Shown: one piece after another, positions 60,201-64,000 of the stretch
Layout of the letters: each line of letters begins with the position of its first letter
Position numbering within the stretch: position 1 is the stretch's first letter
NCBI GenBank assembly: GCA_950295325.1
Contig: OX485804.1
Location: 22,754,001 to 22,818,000, forward strand
Reading direction: 5' to 3'
DNA length: 64,000 nt
Source: Polytrichum commune
Taxonomy: Eukaryota; Streptophyta; Polytrichopsida; Polytrichales; Polytrichaceae
The notes under the pieces: model-generated
What the model was told of the DNA's origin: nothing
The model's database searches: none
The model's input: the letters and a program-made list of their open reading frames with translations, nothing else
Translations under genes and position numbers: made by a program

Positions 60201-61300
60201 AAGATGTCACTATGATTAGTGATGAGGATTTGAGAAGGTTGGGCCACGTGGATTTGATTATTGCAGGATGGCCTTGTCAAGGCCATTCGCGGGCAGGAAC
60301 TGGCCAAGGATTGGATGATCCTAGGTCTAGTTTGTTTGCGGATTTGATGCGCTTGACGCAATGGTGGTTTACCCACCAATCAACTCCGCCAGGGTACATT
60401 TTCGAAAATGTACCATTATTGGGTGATACCCGGCACAAAGTGGTGAAGGATAGTGAGTACATTAACCACAATCTGGGTACTCCAACATTTCTGGATGCTG
60501 CATCTTTGGGATCCTTTGCTCATCGGCCTCGTTGGTTTTGGACCAACTTGGTATCACCTCGGGTGCTTTCAGTGGCGATTGCCCTCATTCCCCGCCTTAT
60601 GGATCGCAAGGTGGATGACATTTTAGATGATCATCGTGTTTCCTTGGCAGTTACCAAGGATGACACCTTGCCATTTGCATTAATTAACAAGGTGGGAATT
60701 CCGAGAGGTGCACTACCTACTTTTGTGACATATCCACAGTCTTTTGCATTTCGATCTCGTGGACCTGGCATGGTTTGGGATTCAAAATCCCAAACTTATG
60801 AGGAGCCTACGGCAGATGAGCGGGAACGCGCCATGGGTTTTCTTACAGGTACCACAGCTGCTCACGGGCTTCAGGAAGGTCAGAGACGTTTCCTATTGGG
60901 GCAAGCTATGGATCTTAATAGCATTGTGTGGATAATTGGAATTTGTCTTGCTGCTCAACAACGTATGGATGACCAATTGCTTACTCTGAGGGCAGAGAAC
61001 AATGGTCAGGGGGCAATGGAGCCGCAATCCAAGGATCACATTGAGGTCAATGATACCGAGGGATTATTTCCTTTGAAACTTCATGTTGCGGAAGAGCTTC
61101 GAGCCCAACGTGTTTTTTCAGCTTTGGCCCAAGAGTTTGGGAAGTTGGAGGCCCATAAAATGTTTCCACTTCTATTTCTTGGTGATACTTTATATGTGGG
61201 TAGCTATTTAGCTACACAAACTGATTGTAGTGGAGAGGATACGCATTTGGATTCAAGTGCAGATGATGGGGGCAAAGGTGTTGCCCTCTCCACGGACTAG
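57203..61300 (+). CDS. Gypsy Gag-protease polyprotein fused to a C5 DNA methyltransferase, 1,365 aa
   Basis: From the N-terminus: capsid-type Gag (about 1-330); a CCHC-like knuckle CWGCGEAGH...C (about 355-370, long last spacing) and a second, CSHCGGTNHDVDHC (about 402-415); a short coiled coil (about 435-460); retropepsin MMDSGAQ with Asp 708; then a methyltransferase from about 930 to 1255. Its motifs are I VEIFGGIGTG (about 934), IV AGWPCQGHS with catalytic Cys 1025, VI FENV with Glu 1068, VIII AHRPRWFWTNL, IX ADERERAMGF and X LLGQAMDLN. The enzyme should transfer a methyl group from S-adenosylmethionine to cytosine C5 in DNA. AHRPRWFW recalls DNMT3 (AHRARYFW), whereas PCQ is the DNMT1/bacterial form. 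Host Gag-Pol proteins lack such a domain, so it is an acquired cargo. Start: ATG after a stop-free leader end; first ATG of the frame. Activity is inferred. Confidence 0.93.
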   Translation: MVQTRSRYYRSPSPDYLENVHTTNLEPEVDTNEAFEPISALDTTNRLRIWSVGTFDDMEDDRHNSVRDRFSGRAGGISLPDWKLRFRTWIKEKRQRSSNFNDWYAFELLPQHLEYEALQTYERWTEGHQRQLREVEQYWEARVELISALKDGAIATLAPSTLKEEDPLEESEDQELAFGPMVAGSSTATLSRMARATQAALTAVGPPPPFNPLTEFVAHLEVEYGGFRRDQMQRIQDFRREKDDTPRTMYTRLARFAVESGGVFAESQLVKIFLSKIDKRLLELASPRIILDYEGRATLAQAFAVVEKCDRALCQHDATDMVSWMTESPKPRRIVTATSSLAETQPVKEQKILHCWGCGEAGHSKNDPNCPKKKKTQPLGKFKQKMEPVRAGDNSKKRQLKCSHCGGTNHDVDHCFLLHPEMRPASYVTGKSLREQSLEAKVAELEQKLKSSASFAQISEPHVGGGTSGSDMYMFGAAGEVVAAASTRSQTLADAVASTSGGSNEVLHPRHAGPADQIGQARLPLSFGLVDTTVVGAKNPVPLRDGDSISKDVTQALAYKILHMPIFSGSEFMASDFKPAAVFHLAGRMLEGKADLPSLQVSQAVVDVPVAEEVEDLANLRASLADAAIIAFGKQTDIPPASISAVDTSFSNYASGAAYLADISARPARERHNLQPGVVRLMNDKSLFVVSRTDMPTIRATPLKVMMDSGAQPVMIGKGLADSLGLTPASLDPCPFTIVTSVGGTERATGYTKAPLRLIFHVGAGPTYTHLSMKCVVTNATNYDILVGQQALYPLGFGLDNWTEEAWIRPGWSTGDGRKVFIPVTFAATAMTMVAEAMFGCSGLVADLPCAPVLLEETMDYTCNAAEQQFLLSFQIPARHFKDPTPPWRTPKELSDHCRHIVADLELGEAPPTSSSFSFAQPIRWQPSPEGIVLVEIFGGIGTGLAAVLEAGITVRRYIHVDNGYAANRAVRHHIQQLLLRYPAQLSASAIHGCCGQLPQDVTMISDEDLRRLGHVDLIIAGWPCQGHSRAGTGQGLDDPRSSLFADLMRLTQWWFTHQSTPPGYIFENVPLLGDTRHKVVKDSEYINHNLGTPTFLDAASLGSFAHRPRWFWTNLVSPRVLSVAIALIPRLMDRKVDDILDDHRVSLAVTKDDTLPFALINKVGIPRGALPTFVTYPQSFAFRSRGPGMVWDSKSQTYEEPTADERERAMGFLTGTTAAHGLQEGQRRFLLGQAMDLNSIVWIIGICLAAQQRMDDQLLTLRAENNGQGAMEPQSKDHIEVNDTEGLFPLKLHVAEELRAQRVFSALAQEFGKLEAHKMFPLLFLGDTLYVGSYLATQTDCSGEDTHLDSSADDGGKGVALSTD

Positions 61301-61306
61301 CAATCA
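61298..61306 (+). promoter_or_regulatory. Possible leaky stop codon: UAG CAA UCA
   Basis: The stop ending the Gag-Pro-MT frame is UAG followed by CAA UCA, fitting the CARYYA context that makes tobamovirus UAG leaky. Pol continues in the same frame (zero shift). No ATG-led alternative for Pol is obvious. A UGA 111 nt downstream (61412-61414) argues against simple function in this copy. Confidence 0.5.
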
Positions 61307-61414
61307 CAGGTTGTGCTGGCACCAAGTGGCAATCCTTCTATGAAGAAGGAAACCACGGAGTTTGACGATTGGCCAATTGAAGTGGGGCCAAAGCTTACTG
61401 GTACCGAAGCATGA

Positions 61415-64000
61415 AAGGTACGGGCATTTATTCGCTCTTACCGTAATTGTTTTGCCTTTAGTCTTCATGATCTTGAAGGATATAAAGGTAAACCTGTTCG
61501 TATTCAACTCGAGGACGACCACCCTATTTTCAGACGGCCGTACAGACTTAGTACCTCTGAAAGGTTGGGTGTTCAAACTCGATGTCAAGAGTTATTGGCA
61601 GCGGAATTGATTGAACTCTCCAATGGAGAGTATGCTTGTGCCACGGTTATGCCGTCAAAGAAGGATATCTTTGGCAACTGGACGGAAAAACGGATGTGTG
61701 GTGATTATCGTCCAGTCAACCGCAAGACCAAGTCGGATCGATATCCAATGCCGATGCCGGAGGAGTTGTTTGATGCACTGGGATTTTCTAGAATCTTCAG
61801 CACTCTGGATTTGAGGTCTGGTTATCATCAATTACCTTTGTTGTTGGGTGATCGGGTGAAGACCGCATTTTGGGGAATTGATAAAGATGGCAAGGATCAA
61901 CTTTATCATTGGAAATTTCTGCCATTTGGTCTCAAGAATGCACCAGCTGAATTCCAGCGGGTGATGGACCAATTATTGGCTGGTTTGCCGTTTGCTAGAT
62001 GTTACATTGATGATGTTATCATCTTTAGTAATAGTCCACAGGATCATGTGAGACATTTGCAAGCGGTATTTGAACGACTTCAACGGTGGGGACTCCGTTT
62101 ACATCACGGTAAATGTAAGTTTTTCCATGATCAATTGCCCTATTTGGGCCACATGATTGTTCCTGGCGGTCTTGGTGTGCAACAGGCGAAGGTGGATGCT
62201 TTGCACAAAATTCCCGCACCTAGTGATGTACCACGGCTTCGTGCATTTCTAGGATTGGCAAATTATTATAGGAGGTTTGTCAAAAACTTTAGTTTGATTG
62301 CCAAACCTCTTACCATTCTCACGGGGAAAGACCAACCATGGATTTGGAGTCGGGAACAACAACAGGCATTTGATACATTGAAGCAGAGGCTCGGTTCAGC
62401 GCCAGTACTTCGACGCCCGGATGTGTCTAGAGCTTTTCAATTGCACACGGATTGGAGTGCAGTGGGATTGGGAGCGGTATTGACACAGAAAGATGAAGAG
62501 GGAAAGGAATATGTGGTGGCTTATGCATCTAGAAGCAATAATAGTGCTGAATCTAATTATTCTTCTTATGAAGGCGAGGCCTTGGCGGCCGTTTGGGCCA
62601 TTGCACATTTTCGACCTTATTTGTATGGGCAAAAGTTTACTTTGGTGACTGATCATCAGCCTTTAAAATGGCTTATGGAATCAGATAAGCTCACCGGGAA
62701 ACTTGCTAGGTGGGCATTGTTACTTCAGGAATATGATTTTGAAGTTGTTCACCGAGCAGGAATTGCCAACTTGGATGCAGACGGATTGTCTCGCAATCCA
62801 AGTCCTTCAGATGAGGATTTAACTGGAGCTAGGTGGCATGGAGATTGTGATCGTGAGGCAGTGCCGGGTTGGCATGCTGCCACATATCTCACAATGATGT
62901 CGGGATTGGCTGCTGAGATCCTTGTAGAAGAACAGGATGAGGAGGTTAATAAATCTCTCGTTGTTAGTGATGTGTGGGAAGACCAGGCGGTCTTGCACAA
63001 ACTTCAACAAGGGATATTTCCTCTTGGACTATCTGCTATGGAGCGAGATAGAGTTAGTCACAGGATAACAAGGTTTCGTTGGGCAAACAGCTTGTTATTT
63101 CGTGTGTGGCCGAACGGAACGAGGCGCATCGTTCCAAGGCCAGATCAAAGAGCTTCTTTGGTGCGGCAAGTGCACGAGGAGCTTGGACATTTTGGAGTGC
63201 GAAGGACACACTCTATGTTGCGCAACCAATATTGGTGGACTGGTATGTATCAACAGGTTTCCGCTTATGTTTCTAGGTGTGAAGTATGTGACCGGGTCAG
63301 GTCAAGTTTTAATACTTTATCACCTCAACTTCAACCTTTACCTATTATGGGCTTGGGATATCGTTGGTCTTTGGATTTTGCCGGACCGCTTACTATCACT
63401 CCACGTGGCTCCAAGTATGTGCTTGTGATGGTGGAGCATTTTAGTAAGTGGATTGAACTCGTGGCTCTTCCCCAAAATTCCTCAGAATTGGCGGCTATGG
63501 CATTTCTTGATCGAGTTTTGGCACGGTTTGGAGCACCTGCAGAGGTGTTGACGGATCAAGGGAGAGAATTTCTTGGATCTTTCGAGGCTTTGTGCACCAA
63601 GGCTTTGATTGATCATCGGACAACTTCCAGAGATCACCCTGAGGCAGATGGCTTAGCTGAACGAGTTGTTCAGACGGTTAAGCGCGGTTTGCGGAAGTAT
63701 GGATTGCTTCATGGCAACCATCGCGATTGGGACTTGATGTTACCATGGATAGCAATGGGTTATCGTTTCAGCAGGCAAGCATCTTTGGCATCCTATAGTC
63801 CTTACCAACTCTTGTATGGACGGGAACCAATTTTACCTAGCTCAGTGCGAGAGATATTGGCTCCCGTGGTAAACTTGGACGATCCAGATGTTTGGGCTCA
63901 ATGTCTTCATGACCGAGCAGCGTTCTTCCAAAAGGCCATGCCTATGGCTATGGAGAACTTGAATATTGCTCAACATCGTGATACATTACGGTATGCCCGG
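61415..64000 (+). CDS. Gypsy Pol: reverse transcriptase, RNase H and integrase (partial, open to the window end)
   Basis: Same frame as 57203-61300, open from the codon after TGA 61412-61414 to 64000 with no stop. RT includes LDLRSGYHQL and YIDD at 62003-62014. RNase H has HTDWSAVGLGAVL (near 62446), the EGEALAAVWA Glu and TDHQPLKWL. Integrase has the HHCC finger (ELGHFGVRRTHS ... CEVCDR, 63170-63295) and core residues in WSLDFAGPL, LTDQGREF and HPEADGLAER (63365-63665). All catalytic acids are present. It converts the RNA genome to DNA and inserts it. Expression would need passage through two stops (TAG and TGA) or a separate start. The C-terminus, any chromodomain and the 3' LTR lie beyond the window. 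Confidence 0.9.

Larger units (their letters stand above)
55416..64000 (+). mobile_element. Ty3/gypsy retrotransposon carrying a DNA methyltransferase, cut by the window end
   Basis: Gag, protease, a cytosine-5 methyltransferase, RT, RNase H and integrase follow in one reading frame. RT before integrase is the gypsy order. The 3' LTR lies outside the window; the left limit is uncertain (candidate 5' LTR 55416-55877). The leader to the Gag ATG is about 1.3 kb and contains unusual sequence blocks. RT, RNase H and integrase catalytic residues are all present, but two in-frame stop codons (61298 and 61412) separate the two coding halves. Confidence 0.9.

Noticed and set aside
1-64000. tRNA, rRNA or snRNA genes
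   Set aside because: I looked for cloverleaf-like A and B boxes and conserved rRNA words and found none convincing; a tRNAscan-SE and Infernal run would be decisive.

Overview
The window is nuclear DNA of a land plant or close green relative. It holds GT-AG (and some GC-AG) introns of about 140 to 2,130 bp, a plant-type GABA/amino-acid permease gene, a lariat debranching enzyme gene with plant-type architecture, and Ty1/copia, Ty3/gypsy, hAT and Tourist/Harbinger-like elements in AT-rich intergenic DNA. Intron sizes and repeat content would fit a non-flowering lineage (moss, liverwort, hornwort, lycophyte), but the species cannot be fixed from the sequence.

Layout. 1-3.4 kb is gene-poor and includes a ~113-bp tandem repeat (2613-3345). 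3.4-28.3 kb is a three-unit local duplication of an unrecognised gene family. Unit 1 carries a complete 8-exon gene (5497-8647, 264 aa). Unit 2 is a shortened 3-exon version (13107-13902), whose downstream part is split by a young 6.8-kb copia element (14070-20859) with 5-bp target duplications. Unit 3 (23.4-28.3 kb) holds two decayed copies. Upstream of units 1 and 2 a ~420-bp module is tandemly reiterated; each module has a TATA-like box and an exon end/splice donor. 28511-33029 (minus) is DBR1, nine exons and 445 codons, fully in phase. 36246-38575 (minus) is a six-exon gene whose only recognisable domain is an ATRX/DNMT3-type ADD zinc module; no helicase or methyltransferase follows in the window. 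39.5-48.2 kb has no secure gene but holds two abutting MITEs (44220-45149) and a hAT element with perfect 8-bp target duplications (45588-46719). 48255-54087 (minus) is a seven-exon GAT1-like GABA transporter gene of 480 codons.

The stand-out object is a Ty3/gypsy retrotransposon running off the right edge (from about 55.4 kb to beyond 64 kb). Its first long ORF (57203-61300) is a Gag-protease polyprotein carrying a C-terminal DNA cytosine-5 methyltransferase domain (motifs I, IV, VI, VIII, IX and X visible, DNMT3-like in part). Reverse transcriptase, RNase H and integrase follow in the same frame after a UAG stop whose context (UAG CAA UCA) fits the tobamovirus-type leaky-stop consensus. A second in-frame stop, UGA, lies 111 nt further on. 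This points to a retrotransposon carrying its own DNA methyltransferase, possibly using stop-codon readthrough to set the Gag-Pro-MT to Pol ratio, although the copy may be damaged.

The host genes do not form an operon-like unit; they are ordinary neighbours. No tRNA, rRNA or CRISPR array was seen.
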